From positions 1 through 64,000 of the forward strand of contig JBGPOS010000008.1 of NCBI GenBank assembly GCA_041488155.1: a stretch of 64,000 nt of DNA, written 5' to 3'. How positions within the stretch are numbered: position 1 is the stretch's first letter; each line of letters opens with the position of its first letter. Shown here in pieces: positions 41,951 to 52,000 of this stretch. Both the position numbers and the translations under genes were made by a program. This stretch comes from JBGPOS01 sp041488155 (GTDB lineage: Bacteria; Chloroflexota; Dehalococcoidia; Tepidiformales; Tepidiformaceae). The notes under the pieces are model-generated. The model made no database searches and had not been told where the DNA came from. It saw nothing but the letters and a program-made list of their open reading frames with translations.

Positions 41951-43177
41951 CTACAGGCGTGGTACCACCCGATCGAGGATCGCCTGCGCGACCGCGTACT
42001 TGGACTGCAGCGGCAAGGCCTCGATCCGCCCGTCGTCGTGGAAGATCGTCACCTCGTTTGTGTCGGTGCCGAAGCCGCTTCCCTCCGCGGAGACATCGTT
42101 CGCGACGATGAAGTGGAGACGCTTGGCGGTGAGCTTCTTGATGGCGTTGCCGTGGAGGTCCTCGGTTTCGGCAGCGAACCCCACCCGCACGCCGCCGCCG
42201 GTCAGCGTCGCCACGATGTCGGGGTTCTTCGCCAGAACGAGGGTCATGCTCTCCGCGCCGTCGACCTTCTTCAGCTTCTGCGTGGCCGGGCTCTCCGGGC
42301 GGAAGTCGGCAGGCGCGGCGGCCATCACCAGGGCGTCGGCGTTCGCCGTAGCCGACTGGAGCGCCGCGAGCATCTCAGCCACCGTCGTAACGTCGACCCG
42401 TGTGACCCCACAGGGCGTCTCCAGGGAGACGGGACCGCTGACGAGCGTGACGCGTGCCCCGCGGTCGCGGGCGGCCTCGGCGATGGCGAAGCCCATCTTC
42501 CCACTCGAACGGTTGCCGATGAACCGCACCGGGTCGAGCGCCTCCTGGGTGCCGCCCGCGCTGACCACGACGTGCCGCCCCCGCAGGTCGCCGTCCACCG
42601 AGCCGAGCAGCGCCCGCAGCGCACCGATCACCACGGGCGTTTCCGCGAGGCGTCCGGCGCCCATTCGCCCGCTCGCCAGGCGCCCCTCCGTCGGCCCGAC
42701 GAAGGCAACCCCCCGCGACCGGAGCGTTTCGACGTTCGCCTGCGTCGCGGGGTGGGCCCACATCTGGCTATCCATTGCCGGCGCGATGAGCAGCGGCGCG
42801 GTGGTCGCCAGCGCCGTGAGCGTGACCATATCAGCAGCGTTGCCGTGGGCGAGGCTCGCCAGGCAGTCGGCTGTTGCAGGCGCAATCACGAGGGCATCGG
42901 CGCGGCGAGCGACCTCCACGTGAGCCTCGGCCTCGCTCGCGGCAAACATATCGACCACGACTTCGTTTCCGCTCAGCGACTGAAACGTAAGCGGCGAAAC
43001 GAACCGGGTCGCGGCGGGCGTCATCACAACTTCCACGTCGGCCCCGGCCTGGCGCAGCTTGCTACAGATGTCCGCCGCTTTGTAGGCGGCGATGCTCCCC
43101 GTGACGCCAAGTACGATCCTCCGCGCCTGGAGCGGCAGCGGCTGGCGGGCGGGGCCGGCTTCGGAAGACGCTCGCAT
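41951..43177 (-). CDS. coaBC: Bifunctional CoaBC (PPC decarboxylase / PPC synthetase)
   Basis: Two steps of coenzyme A synthesis. 408 residues. The N-terminal flavoprotein CoaC half shows IVLGVTGSIAAYKAADICSK, LVIAPATADCLASLAHG and APAMDSQMWAHPATQANVE with the PxMNxxMW-like motif (here AMDSQMW). The C-terminal CoaB half has VVSAGGTQEALDPVRFIGNR and SSGKMGFAIAEAA. Starts after the coaX stop (TGAgATG), so the two form an operon. Confidence 0.95.
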   Translation of the reverse strand: MRASSEAGPARQPLPLQARRIVLGVTGSIAAYKAADICSKLRQAGADVEVVMTPAATRFVSPLTFQSLSGNEVVVDMFAASEAEAHVEVARRADALVIAPATADCLASLAHGNAADMVTLTALATTAPLLIAPAMDSQMWAHPATQANVETLRSRGVAFVGPTEGRLASGRMGAGRLAETPVVIGALRALLGSVDGDLRGRHVVVSAGGTQEALDPVRFIGNRSSGKMGFAIAEAARDRGARVTLVSGPVSLETPCGVTRVDVTTVAEMLAALQSATANADALVMAAAPADFRPESPATQKLKKVDGAESMTLVLAKNPDIVATLTGGGVRVGFAAETEDLHGNAIKKLTAKRLHFIVANDVSAEGSGFGTDTNEVTIFHDDGRIEALPLQSKYAVAQAILDRVVPRL

Positions 43178-43178
43178 C

Positions 43179-43949
43179 TCAGCCGCCGCAGTTCAGCTCG
43201 TAGAGCATCCGCAGCCCGAGCAGCGTCAGCTCCGGATTGACGTGGTCGATGCAGCTCGTCTCGGCCGAGACTTCGTGCGCCAGGCCGCCGGTCGCGACGA
43301 CCTTGGGGTCGCCGCCGAGCTCAGCCTTGAAGCGGGCGACCAGCCCCTCGACCAGCCCGACGTAGCCGAACAGGATGCCAGCCTGCATCGCGTGGATCGT
43401 GTTCCTGCCGATCGCCTGGGGTGGCCGTTCGAGCTGCACGCGGTACAACATCGCTGCCCGGCTGAAGAGCGCCTCGCTCGCTATGCCGATGCCCGGAGCT
43501 ATCGCGCCGCCCAGGTAGTCCCCGTTCTCGTTGACGGCATCGAACACGGTGGCCGTGCCGAAGTCCACGATGATCACAGGCGGTCCGTAGAGCTTGATCG
43601 CGGCCACGGCGTCGATCATCCGGTCGGCGCCGAGCTGCTTCGGGTTCTCGTAGAGGATCCGTACGCCGGTGCGCAGGCCGTGGCCAACCACCATCGGTTC
43701 GAGGTGGAAGAACTTGCGGCACACCGCTTCGAACGTCGGCGTCAACGGCGGGACGTCGCAACCCATGATCCAGGCGTGGATGTCGGCAGGCGTGAACCCG
43801 CCCGTTGCCAGCAGATTGAGGAGGAGGACACCGTACTCGTCGGGGAGCTTTTCCTGCTCCACCCCGACCCGCCAGGTCGAGACAAGCCGTTCGCCGTCGA
43901 ACAACCCGATATGGATGGAGGTGTTGCCTACATCGAGCGCCAGGAGCAT
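43179..43949 (-). CDS. coaX: Type III pantothenate kinase
   Basis: ASKHA-fold kinase, K+-dependent and not inhibited by CoA; 256 residues. MLLALDVGNTSIHIGLFDGE holds the first phosphate-binding motif, GADRMIDAVAAIKLYG the pantothenate-binding region, and VIIVDFGTATVFDAV the second phosphate motif. Operon with coaBC supplies CoA. Confidence 0.95.
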   Translation of the reverse strand: MLLALDVGNTSIHIGLFDGERLVSTWRVGVEQEKLPDEYGVLLLNLLATGGFTPADIHAWIMGCDVPPLTPTFEAVCRKFFHLEPMVVGHGLRTGVRILYENPKQLGADRMIDAVAAIKLYGPPVIIVDFGTATVFDAVNENGDYLGGAIAPGIGIASEALFSRAAMLYRVQLERPPQAIGRNTIHAMQAGILFGYVGLVEGLVARFKAELGGDPKVVATGGLAHEVSAETSCIDHVNPELTLLGLRMLYELNCGG

Positions 43950-44073
43950 GGCCGGACCACCTGCGGCTATGGGGCCATCACGGGTCCCCGTGCCGAGTGG
44001 CCAGAGTACACCGTTTAGGAACGGGCGTGTACGTGGCAGGCGGAACGAATAGCCGTGTCAGAGCGTCGTGCGA

Positions 44074-44098
44074 TTGACACAGAACTCGCCAGTGTCAA
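44074..44098. promoter_or_regulatory. Inverted repeat operator before vapBC
   Basis: TTGACAC, 11 bases, GTGTCAA. The left arm doubles as a TTGACA -35 hexamer. It lies just before the AbrB-type antitoxin start, so autoregulation is likely. Confidence 0.6.
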
Positions 44099-44108
44099 CC
44101 ATGGATGC

Positions 44109-44426
44109 ATGGGTCAGACTGGCAAACACTTCGCTCGCGTGAAGGTCAACTCCCAGGGCCGGATCGTCATCCCCGCGGAGATGCGCTGCGACCTCGGTAT
44201 CAAGCCAGGCGACACCGTCGTCGTGAAGATACAAGACGGCCGCCTCGCGGTCGAAACACGCGATTTCATCATCGCCCGGATACACTCAAGATGGGCCCAG
44301 GTCCCGCCCGAAGTCAGCGTCGTGGATGAGCTCCTCGCCGAACGTCGTGAAGAAGCTCGGCGAGAATTAGAGGAGATGGAGGCTTGGCGCAAGACTTGGG
44401 AGGTCCGCAAGAGCGATGAGCGATGA
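44109..44426 (+). CDS. AbrB-type antitoxin VapB
   Basis: 105 residues. DNA-binding swapped-hairpin sequence FARVKVNSQGRIVIPAEMRC and DLGIKPGDTVVVKI; toxin-binding helix LAERREEARRELEEMEAWRK. The ATG at 44109 is chosen because the GTG at 44055 would put the operator inside the gene. The end (KSDER, stop) and the next start are encoded by two GAGCGAT heptamers. Confidence 0.88.
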   Translation: MGQTGKHFARVKVNSQGRIVIPAEMRCDLGIKPGDTVVVKIQDGRLAVETRDFIIARIHSRWAQVPPEVSVVDELLAERREEARRELEEMEAWRKTWEVRKSDER

Positions 44427-44427
44427 G
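44411..44427 (+). repeat. GAGCGAT heptamer pair at the vapB/vapC overlap
   Basis: GAGCGAT GAGCGAT GAG: the inverted form of the CTCATYG family. It encodes the last residues and stop of vapB and the ATG of vapC. Confidence 0.55.
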
Positions 44428-44829
44428 GTTTCCCCGGCGGGCGAATTGGGCTATGTCCTCGACGCATCGGCCGCCCTGGCGTTCCTTCATCGTGAGCCGG
44501 GGTGGGCGCAGGTCGCCTCTCGAGCGAATGGAGCCATCCTCTCAGCCATCAACTGGAGTGAGGTCCTTCAGAAGGCTCTGGATCGGGGGATTGACGAGGA
44601 AGGAACCCGAAGCGACCTTCAAGACCTGGGGGTGACGCTCGTTCCCGTTAGTGAAGCCGAGGCAACCCTCGCGGCCCACCTCTGGATCCGCATGCCACGA
44701 TCCGGCCTATCCCTCGCGGACCGCATTTGCCTGGCCACGGCAATGGTGCGGGGCCTCCCGGTCCTCACCGCCGACCGGAGCTGGCCTTCGCTTCCCCTAA
44801 ATGGGCTCGAGGTCCGGCTGATCCGCTGA
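44416..44829 (+). CDS. PIN-domain toxin VapC
   Basis: 137 residues, overlapping vapB by 11 bases. PIN residues: Asp in YVLDASAALAFLHRE, Glu in AINWSEVLQKALD, Asp in GLSLADRICLATAM, Asp in PVLTADRSW. Typical type II module of the 'LDASA' clade. It ends three bases before the stop of the convergent PPOX-type gene. Confidence 0.92.
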   Translation: MSDEVSPAGELGYVLDASAALAFLHREPGWAQVASRANGAILSAINWSEVLQKALDRGIDEEGTRSDLQDLGVTLVPVSEAEATLAAHLWIRMPRSGLSLADRICLATAMVRGLPVLTADRSWPSLPLNGLEVRLIR

Positions 44830-44832
44830 CTC

Positions 44833-45297
44833 CTAGGCCCGCCAGACGCGCGGCTGCGCCCCTTTGGCCATGTCCCCCAGCGCCGAGAGCTCGATCCGCC
44901 ACGGGGTCAGCTTCAAGATCCCCAGCCCGGGGTTGTCCACCGACTGGAAGAACATCGCCAGGTCGTAGCCAAGAGGCGGCGGGGCGTTCTTGTACATGTC
45001 CCAGATCCGCCGCTTCGTCGCGGGCGAATCGTCCCACTCAGCCCTGCACTCGGCGTAGATCTGCTCGTGCTGGGGGTCCCAGTAGGTCAGCGAAACGAAC
45101 GGGTTGCGTTCGAGGTGCTTCGCCTTGAGCGATTGCCGCCCCGTGGCGATGTAGCCGGTTGGCCCGTCCCATATGGGATGAAGGATCCTCGACCGCGGCC
45201 TTCCCTTGCGGTCCACTGTCGCTACTGTGCACCAGACGATGCGCTGCACGCGCTTGTTGAATTCTTCCGCAATGTCGGCAAACGATGCGACGTCCAA
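44833..45297 (-). CDS. Pyridoxamine-5'-phosphate-oxidase-like FMN/F420-binding protein
   Basis: 154-residue split-barrel protein. VQRIVWCTVATVDRKGRPRS, RILHPIWDGPTGYIATGRQS and LKAKHLERNPFVSLTYWDPQ are classic for the PPOX/F420-binding family. The start is TTG, with AGGGGGA upstream. A -10 TATAGT lies at 45330-45335 on this strand. Likely redox function using FMN or F420; cofactor undetermined. Confidence 0.85.
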   Translation of the reverse strand: MDVASFADIAEEFNKRVQRIVWCTVATVDRKGRPRSRILHPIWDGPTGYIATGRQSLKAKHLERNPFVSLTYWDPQHEQIYAECRAEWDDSPATKRRIWDMYKNAPPPLGYDLAMFFQSVDNPGLGILKLTPWRIELSALGDMAKGAQPRVWRA

Positions 45298-45329
45298 CCC
45301 GGTTCCCCCTGGCGTTGAGAGTGCCCCCG

Positions 45330-45335
45330 ACTATA
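45330..45335 (-). promoter_or_regulatory. -10 TATAGT for the PPOX-like gene
   Basis: TATAGT on the minus strand, 32 bases before the TTG start. The -35 is unclear. Confidence 0.4.
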
Positions 45336-45357
45336 ACAAGAGAGTTGCATAGCTGAC

Positions 45358-47955
45358 GTGGCGCCAAGCCACTTGCCCCCCGGTCTGGCGCCTGAAACCC
45401 CGGATCTCGGCGCGATCGCGGCCATGTCCCCGCCCGCGCGACTCGCCGCGCTCGCCTCGTCCCTCGCCGGGCTGGATTCGCCCGAAGCGCGTCGCCGCCT
45501 CGAACGTTGGGGCCCGAATGAGCCTGTCCACCCCCAGCGCACACGGCCGCTCTTTGCCTTCGCCGCTAATTTCGTCCACACCCTCGCCCTCCTTCTCTGG
45601 TTCGCGGCCGGCCTGGCCTTCGCCGCCGGAGCCCCTGAGCTTGGAGGCGCGATCATTGCCGTGGTTGCCGTCAACGGCGCCTTCGCTTTTGTCCAGGAGT
45701 ACCGCGCCGGACAGGTCATCGAAGGCCTGATGCGCAGCGTCGCCGTCCAGGCACGGGTGGTCCGGGATGGCTCGGAGCATCTTGCCGGCGCCCGGGACCT
45801 CGTCCCCGGCGACATCGTCCACATCGCCGCGGGCGACATCGTCCCCGCCGACTGTGCCCTCCTCGTCGCCGACAACCTCACCCTCGACCTCTCGATGATC
45901 AGCGGTGAGACCATCCCGGTGGAGCGCACTCCCGAACCGGGCTCCGTCGCTCAAGGCGAATCTGTCGTCGACCTTGCCAGCATCGCCCCCGCGGGCGCGG
46001 CCGTCGTCACTGGCAGCGCCGAAGCTGTCGTCTGCGCCACCGGCCCGCAGAGCACCATGGGGCGCGTCGCGTCGTTGGTCGAAGGAGTCGAGCGCGGCTC
46101 CTCGATGCTCGAACGGCAGGTCGGCCAACTCTCCCGGATCACGGCGGCTATCGCGGTGCTCGCGGGCGCGTCCACTCTTCTGCTTGCCGCCGCTTTCACC
46201 AGCACACCCTTCGTGGCCTCCCTCACGTTCGCGACCGGGGTGATCGTCGCTCTCGTGCCCGAAGGCCTCCTCCCCACTCTCAGCGTCTCCCTCGCGATCG
46301 GCGCCCGCCGCATGGCCGAACGCGGCGCGGCCGTCCGCCGTCTCTCCGCTGTGGAAGTCGTCGGCTCGGTCACCATCATCTGTACCGATAAGACGGGCAC
46401 GCTCACCGAGAACTCCATCTCCGTCCTCGGCTTCGCCACCCCTGATGGACTCGACAAGCCCACCCTCGAGGCGCTCGCCTGCGCGTCCCTCTGCAACGAC
46501 GCCCGCCAGGCCGGTTCTACGTTCGAGGGCGATCCGATCGACGTCGCGCTGGCCCACTGGGCGGTCGCTCAAGGAGCCGACCCGATTGCCCTTCGCGGCA
46601 GCCATCCACGGCTGGCCGACATCCCCTTCGACGCCCATCGCCGCTATATGTCCGTTACGGTCGAAGTCGATGGCAAGCGCCGTGATTACACGAAGGGCGC
46701 CCCGGAGGCGGTCATGGCGCTCGCCCGGCTCGATTCCTGGCCCGAACCGCTCGCTCGCGCCCTCGATGAAGCCACCGCGAACGGCGACCGCGTCCTCGTG
46801 CTGGCCTCCGGTGATTCAGGGGGGACACCCTCGGTCATCGGCCTCGTGCGTCTCTACGATCCGCCGCGCCCCGAAGCGCCGGCGGCGATCGCCGCCTGCC
46901 GCCGCGCCGGCGTACGCGTCGCCATGCTCACGGGCGACCACCCGGCGACCGCCCGGTCGCTCGCCACCAGGATCGGCTTCGATGGCGCAGCTATGGCCGT
47001 GGAGGGTCACGCCCTCGACACCCTCTCCGACACCGCCCTCGCCCGCCTTCTCCAGCACGACGTCATCTTCGCGCGCATCGACCCCGCCCAGAAGCTGCGC
47101 ATCGTCACCGTCCTCCGCCGCTCCGGCGAAGTGGTGGTCGTCACCGGCGACGGCATCAACGACGCCCCCGCCCTGCGCGCAGCCGACGTCGGAGTCGCCA
47201 TGGGTCTCCGCGGCACCGAGGTCGCCAAGCAGGCTGCCGACATCGTCCTCGCCGACGACAATTTCGCCACCATCGTTGCCGCCATCGAAGAAGGCCGGGC
47301 CATCCGCGCCAACATCCGCCGCTTCGTCAGCTACGTCTTCACCAGCAACGTCGCCGAGCTCGCCCCCTTCCTCCTCTACATCTTCCTTCCCATCCCGCTG
47401 CCCCTTGCGGTCGTCCAGGTGCTCGCGATCGACCTCGGGACCGACCTCCTCCCCGCCCTTGCTCTCGGCACCGAAGGCGCCTCCCCGGCGGCGATGCAGG
47501 CGCGGCCGGAACTCCCGAGCCGCCCACTCCTCACCCGCGCCCTCTTCTACCGCACCTTCCTCTTCTACGGCGTCATCGAAGCCTTGCTCGGCCTCGCCGC
47601 CTTCTTCGGCTACTACTTCGCGGCGGGTTGGCGACCCTTCGAAGGCCTCGACGAATCCCTTGCCCGCGAAGCCTCGACCCTCACCTTCCTCGGGATCGTC
47701 TCGGGCCAGGTGGGCTGCCTCTTCGCCTGCCGCGACGGCTCCCTCCTCAAGCGCCTCTCTCTCCGTTCGAACGGCTGGGTCGCCGTTGGCCTGGCCTTCG
47801 AATTGGCCCTCGCCCTGGGCCTCGTCTACATCCCCGGCCTCAACCACGTCTTCTCGATGCGGCCGGTCAACCCGGCCTGGCTCCTCGTGCTCCCAGCAGG
47901 CGCCACCCTCTTCGTTGCCCTCGATTGGCTCCGCCGTATCGGGGTATCGGAGTAA
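45358..47955 (+). CDS. P-type cation-transporting ATPase (P2 type)
   Basis: 865 residues. Actuator motif SMISGETIPVERTP; TM4 sequence VALVPEGLLPTLSVSLAIGA (PEGL, as in Ca2+ or Na+/K+-type pumps rather than heavy-metal CPx pumps); phosphorylation site ICTDKTGTLTEN with Asp near 344; nucleotide domain DYTKGAPEAVM; hinge VVVTGDGINDAPALRAADVG. No N-terminal metal-binding domain. Start GTG. The C-terminal stop lies inside a CGGAGTAW octamer array, so the last residues (GVSE) come from the repeat. Ion specificity not assignable. Confidence 0.93.
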   Translation: MAPSHLPPGLAPETPDLGAIAAMSPPARLAALASSLAGLDSPEARRRLERWGPNEPVHPQRTRPLFAFAANFVHTLALLLWFAAGLAFAAGAPELGGAIIAVVAVNGAFAFVQEYRAGQVIEGLMRSVAVQARVVRDGSEHLAGARDLVPGDIVHIAAGDIVPADCALLVADNLTLDLSMISGETIPVERTPEPGSVAQGESVVDLASIAPAGAAVVTGSAEAVVCATGPQSTMGRVASLVEGVERGSSMLERQVGQLSRITAAIAVLAGASTLLLAAAFTSTPFVASLTFATGVIVALVPEGLLPTLSVSLAIGARRMAERGAAVRRLSAVEVVGSVTIICTDKTGTLTENSISVLGFATPDGLDKPTLEALACASLCNDARQAGSTFEGDPIDVALAHWAVAQGADPIALRGSHPRLADIPFDAHRRYMSVTVEVDGKRRDYTKGAPEAVMALARLDSWPEPLARALDEATANGDRVLVLASGDSGGTPSVIGLVRLYDPPRPEAPAAIAACRRAGVRVAMLTGDHPATARSLATRIGFDGAAMAVEGHALDTLSDTALARLLQHDVIFARIDPAQKLRIVTVLRRSGEVVVVTGDGINDAPALRAADVGVAMGLRGTEVAKQAADIVLADDNFATIVAAIEEGRAIRANIRRFVSYVFTSNVAELAPFLLYIFLPIPLPLAVVQVLAIDLGTDLLPALALGTEGASPAAMQARPELPSRPLLTRALFYRTFLFYGVIEALLGLAAFFGYYFAAGWRPFEGLDESLAREASTLTFLGIVSGQVGCLFACRDGSLLKRLSLRSNGWVAVGLAFELALALGLVYIPGLNHVFSMRPVNPAWLLVLPAGATLFVALDWLRRIGVSE

Positions 47956-48024
47956 CGGAGTATCGGAGTAACGGAGTAACGGAGTACCACCCCGACACGC
48001 CGACACGCCGACACGGGGACACTG
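47940..48024 (+). repeat. Octamer arrays CGGAGTAW x6 and CGACACGC x4
   Basis: 47940-47987 holds CGGGGTAT, CGGAGTAA, CGGAGTAT, CGGAGTAA, CGGAGTAA, CGGAGTAC. 47993-48024 holds CGACACGC twice, CGACACGG and GGACACTG; this is the inverse of the GTRTCGGV family. The ATPase stop codon is bases 47953-47955. The array ends near the stop of the convergent hydrolase. Confidence 0.92.
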
Positions 48025-48026
48025 CG

Positions 48027-48872
48027 CTACGTGGCCTTGCCCGCCTCACTTGAGAGGAATTCGCGTATGTGCGCGGCGAGCTTGGCGGGCTGATCCTCCG
48101 GAATGAGTGTGTAGCTATCGGTGATCTCTACCAGCCGCGCGCGGGGCAAGAGTTCGGCGAGCCGTCGTCCATGCGCCAGCGGCATGACGCGGTCCTCCGC
48201 GGCCCAGACGACGAGTGCCGGGCGATCGAAGAAGGGCAGCTGTTCGGCCACCCTGAGGAATTCGCTCGTCTCGGAGGTGCGAAGATACTTGATGAGATCG
48301 CGCCGGATCTCCCGCTGGGTCAGCAACGGGCGCAGCCAGCCGTCCATGACCTCGTGAGGGATAGGCCGCTTCGACATCCAGCCGAAGGCGATTGGCAGGC
48401 GTCGCAGCGGACGCAGCCGCATCGGTTGAGCAAGGGCGGCGAGTCCGCCGGGCAGCTTCGCGGCCAGCCAGAGCATGCGGCCAGGAAGCCCCGGAGGGAA
48501 GTTGTCAAAGGCCTCACACGAGGTGAGCACGACCCGTCCGACGCGCTCGTTGCCTTCGGCCACCAGGAGCTGGGCCCCGCCCCAGTCGTTGCCCACGAGG
48601 GTCACGTCGCGCAGGTCGAGGCGCTCCAGGAACTCCGCCAGGAGCCGGCCGAGGCCGCGCAGCGACAGGTCAGCCTCGGGGCGCATCGGGCGGCAATGCC
48701 CGCCCAATGGCAGGGTCGGTACGACACAGCGGTAGTCCCGGCGCAAATCCGCAACCACGTGGCGCCACAGCGAGCCGTCCATCGCCACGCCGTGGAGAAG
48801 GACGACGATGGGTCCGTTGCCGCCCGTGTCTTCGTAGTCGATGGTCCCTGACGCCAACTCCACTTCGGGCAC
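48027..48872 (-). CDS. Alpha/beta hydrolase with Asp nucleophile, missing catalytic His
   Basis: 281 residues. HGVAMDGSLWRHVV is the oxyanion region. The nucleophile elbow is LVGNDWGGAQLLVA, with Asp where lipases have Ser, as in haloalkane dehalogenases and epoxide hydrolases. The acid residue is likely in VVWAAEDRVMPLAHG. At the expected His position the sequence is DSYTLIPEDQP, with Thr or Tyr instead of His. Such a protein could be a dehalogenase-like enzyme arrested at the covalent intermediate or a non-enzymatic relative. The call of missing His is by eye. Confidence 0.82.
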   Translation of the reverse strand: MPEVELASGTIDYEDTGGNGPIVVLLHGVAMDGSLWRHVVADLRRDYRCVVPTLPLGGHCRPMRPEADLSLRGLGRLLAEFLERLDLRDVTLVGNDWGGAQLLVAEGNERVGRVVLTSCEAFDNFPPGLPGRMLWLAAKLPGGLAALAQPMRLRPLRRLPIAFGWMSKRPIPHEVMDGWLRPLLTQREIRRDLIKYLRTSETSEFLRVAEQLPFFDRPALVVWAAEDRVMPLAHGRRLAELLPRARLVEITDSYTLIPEDQPAKLAAHIREFLSSEAGKAT

Positions 48873-48965
48873 GACGCGTCCTCGTCCTGATGTTCGGCCG
48901 ACCGTATCGTGGAGTGCGACGGGGAATCAAGAGGGAGGCGAGCCCCACCCCTGGTACTCCGCCCC

Positions 48966-48997
48966 GTGTCGGAGTGACGGGGTGTCGGAGTATCGGC
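48966..48997 (+). repeat. Octamer array GTRTCGGV x4
   Basis: GTGTCGGA, GTGACGGG, GTGTCGGA, GTATCGGC between the hydrolase start and the 3' end of the kinase-cyclase gene. Confidence 0.88.
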
Positions 48998-49018
48998 GTC
49001 CTACCCCGACCGCGTGGA

Positions 49019-52000
49019 CTACGCCGTCACGCGATACACCCGCTGCACTCCCGTGAGCCCCTTCAGCGCGACGTCACGGCCTTCATCGAAGACGAAGTCT
49101 CCGCTCGACGACACGAGGTCGCGGAGCAGCCCCGACACCAGGATCTCCCCACCGGTAGCGGCGGCGCCGATCCGCGATGCAAGGTTGACGTGCTTCCCGA
49201 AGAAGTCGTCGCCCTCGCGGACGACCTCGCCGGTGTGCAGCCCGATACGGACGCGAATCCCGGTAGCCGCGGCCGCCTCGGGCCGCTGCATGGGCTCAGA
49301 CGCCCCGAATTCGGCCTGGATCGCCATGGCGCACTGCAGCGCCCGCCGAGCGCTCGCGAACGCCAGCATGAACCCGTCGCCCATGGACTTGACCTCGTAG
49401 CCTCCGTGCGTCGCGAGGTGCTCCCGGATGACCGCGTTGTGCGCCCGCAGCACCTCCATCCAACGCCGGTCCCCGAGCTGTTCGTTCAGCGGGGTCGAGT
49501 TCTCGATGTCGGTGAAGAGCAGCGTCACGGTCCCGTCGGGGGCCGCATGCCGGGCCAAGCTCGGGCGTTCCTGCTGCACGGAGCTGGTCACCGCTTCGAT
49601 GGAGGTCAGGACGCTCGTGCCGGCGTCGACCCCCTGCGCGCGGAAGCGGTCGGCCACGATGCGTTCGAGCCAACGCTCGTGGGCGTTGATCCGCCGATAG
49701 ATCTCGAGGGCGGCGTCGAAGTGCTCGACCGCCGCGCGGCGCTCGCCCCGCTCCAGCAGCGCTCGGCCCCAGTGGCGCTGGGCCTCGGCCTCGTACCAGG
49801 GCAGTTCGTACTGCCGATAAGCCGCCAGCGCGCGCTCGAAGATGGCGTCCGCCTCGGCCCGATCGCCCGTCCCCAGGGCGACCAGCGCCTCGGCCAGGAG
49901 TACCTGCGCGGCGACCCCGGCCCAGTCCTCGCCGTTGTCGATGATGCTGTGACAGCGCTCCAGTTCGGCCACGGCCTCGGGCCAGCGCTGCGTGCCCGCA
50001 TAAAGGACCGCCAACTGACCTGCAGCCCGCGCCTCGACTGCTGGGACGGCACCGATTGAAGCTTCGCGAAGCAGGTGCTCGGCCGCAAGCAGATCGTCTC
50101 GATGTAGCTTGACGGCTGCAAGGTGAACTCCGAACAAGTCGAGGGCTGGAACCCCCATGCGAGTAACCAGCTCATGCTGAGCGGTCAACGATTGGTCCGC
50201 CAACTCCCACTCGCCCGCCAGCGCCTGCCACGAGGCCAGCGCTGTGTGGGACTGGAACACGACGGCGGGAGGCAAGTCGCTTTCGTTCAGCGCCGGCGGG
50301 GATCCGTCCCCCCGCTCTGCCGCGATCCAGCCCTTCCAGATACGAAGGTCCATGGCACGGGAAGTGCTCTGCCTGCCGAGCGAGAGTTCATCGTCGATCA
50401 GCCCCGCGGCCTCCGCAAGGTGAGGGAGGATCATCTCGGTCCACATGCCGAAGAACGCCGTCACGTGGCCCAGAAGTGCGGAGTTATGCCGCCTTGCGAG
50501 TTCCCAGCCCTCGCGGATCCCTTCCCGTCCGGCGGCGAGGCGCCCGTGGGCAAGGTACGCCAGGAACCCCTCGTAGGCGGTGGCCCAACCGAGGATCCCC
50601 CCATCGTCGATTTCGTAGGCGATTGCCTTCGCCCGCAACACTGCCTGCAGGGCGTCATCGGGACGCACCGCCACGGTCAGCGCGTTCGCCAGGTAGACGT
50701 GGGCCAGGCCAAGAGTCGCGCTCGGCCCGTGGCGTTCCAGGGCGGAAATCGCGGCGTCGAAATCCCGGAACGCAGCCTCGGTATCGACCAGCGCGGGGTC
50801 ATAGCCACCACCACGAATCACCGCAGGAAGGATTCGGGTGCGGGCCGCGCCCAACTCGTCGCCAGCCTGCTCAAACAGCAATGCGGCGCGGTCGAGGTGT
50901 ACGAGTGCGGCCTCCAGGGTGAACACGCCGTTTTCGGCCAGCAACGTCGAACGCTCTATGTGTTGGGCCAACTCGGCCGGAGGCGCGCCGCGCTCTTCGA
51001 GCAACTCCATCGCCGCCCGCCAGTGCACCAGCGCGTCCTCCCAGGCGAAGATCGCCTCCGCCGCCGCCTGCGCCTCGATCGCGTACTTCAGCGCCTTCTC
51101 CTGGTCGCCGCCGGCGCCCGCCAGCCGGTAGTGCACAGCCAGTGTGGGCACGTAGCGCACCAGGTTTCGAGTGTGGACCTTCTCGATCGCCTCGCCCGCC
51201 CGGAAGTGCATCCGCTGCTTCCTCGGCAGGCTCAGCTCGTCCTCCAGGGTCTGCTGCACAAGCGCGTGGGTGAACTGGTACGAAGGCGTCGCCCGGTCGC
51301 GCAGCTCCACGATCAGCTGGGCGTCCAGCGCCTCCTCGATCGCCGCGAGGAGCGCGTCGGCGTCTAGGCCGGTCATCGCCCCGAGCACTTCGAACTCGAA
51401 GTCGCGCCCGAGGATCGCGGCGCTGGCGAGGGAGTTGTTGCAGGCTTCTGAAAGCCGCGTCAGCCGCCGCCCGACCACCTCGCGCACACCCTCGGGGATG
51501 CCTAGCTCCTCGATCGAACGCGCGTCGCTCACCCAGCGGTCGCCGCTCCGGTACAACGCGCCCGTCTCCACCAGGTGCCGCACGATCTCCTCGATGAAAA
51601 ACGGATTCCCCTCGGTCTCCTCGTAGAGTGCATCCGAGAACGCGACCGCGATCGTCGCTTCGTCCTGCTGGGCGACCGAAGCCAGCAGCGCCCGGATCTC
51701 GTCGGGGGTCAGGCCGTGCAGGCGCACCCGTTCGTACAGCCGCTTCTGCCGCAGCTCACCCAGAGCCGCCGACAGCGGGTGTTGCCTATCGAGTTCAACG
51801 TCGCGGTACGTGCCGACGACGGCCAGGCGGCTCTCGGCCAGCCGTCGCGCGAGGTGCTGCAGGAGGAGCAGCGACGGCGCGTCCGCCCAGTGCAGGTCGT
51901 CGAGCACGATCATCAGCGGCGAGGCCTTCGCGGCATTCAGCAGGAACGTGGTCACGCTCTCGAACAACCGCAGGCGGTCGGCGTCCCCTTCGGCGACGGG

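Noticed and set aside
45331..46638. 435-codon minus ORF over the P-type ATPase
   Set aside because: Shadow frame, Gly/Asp/Glu-rich; the ATPase reads continuously on +.
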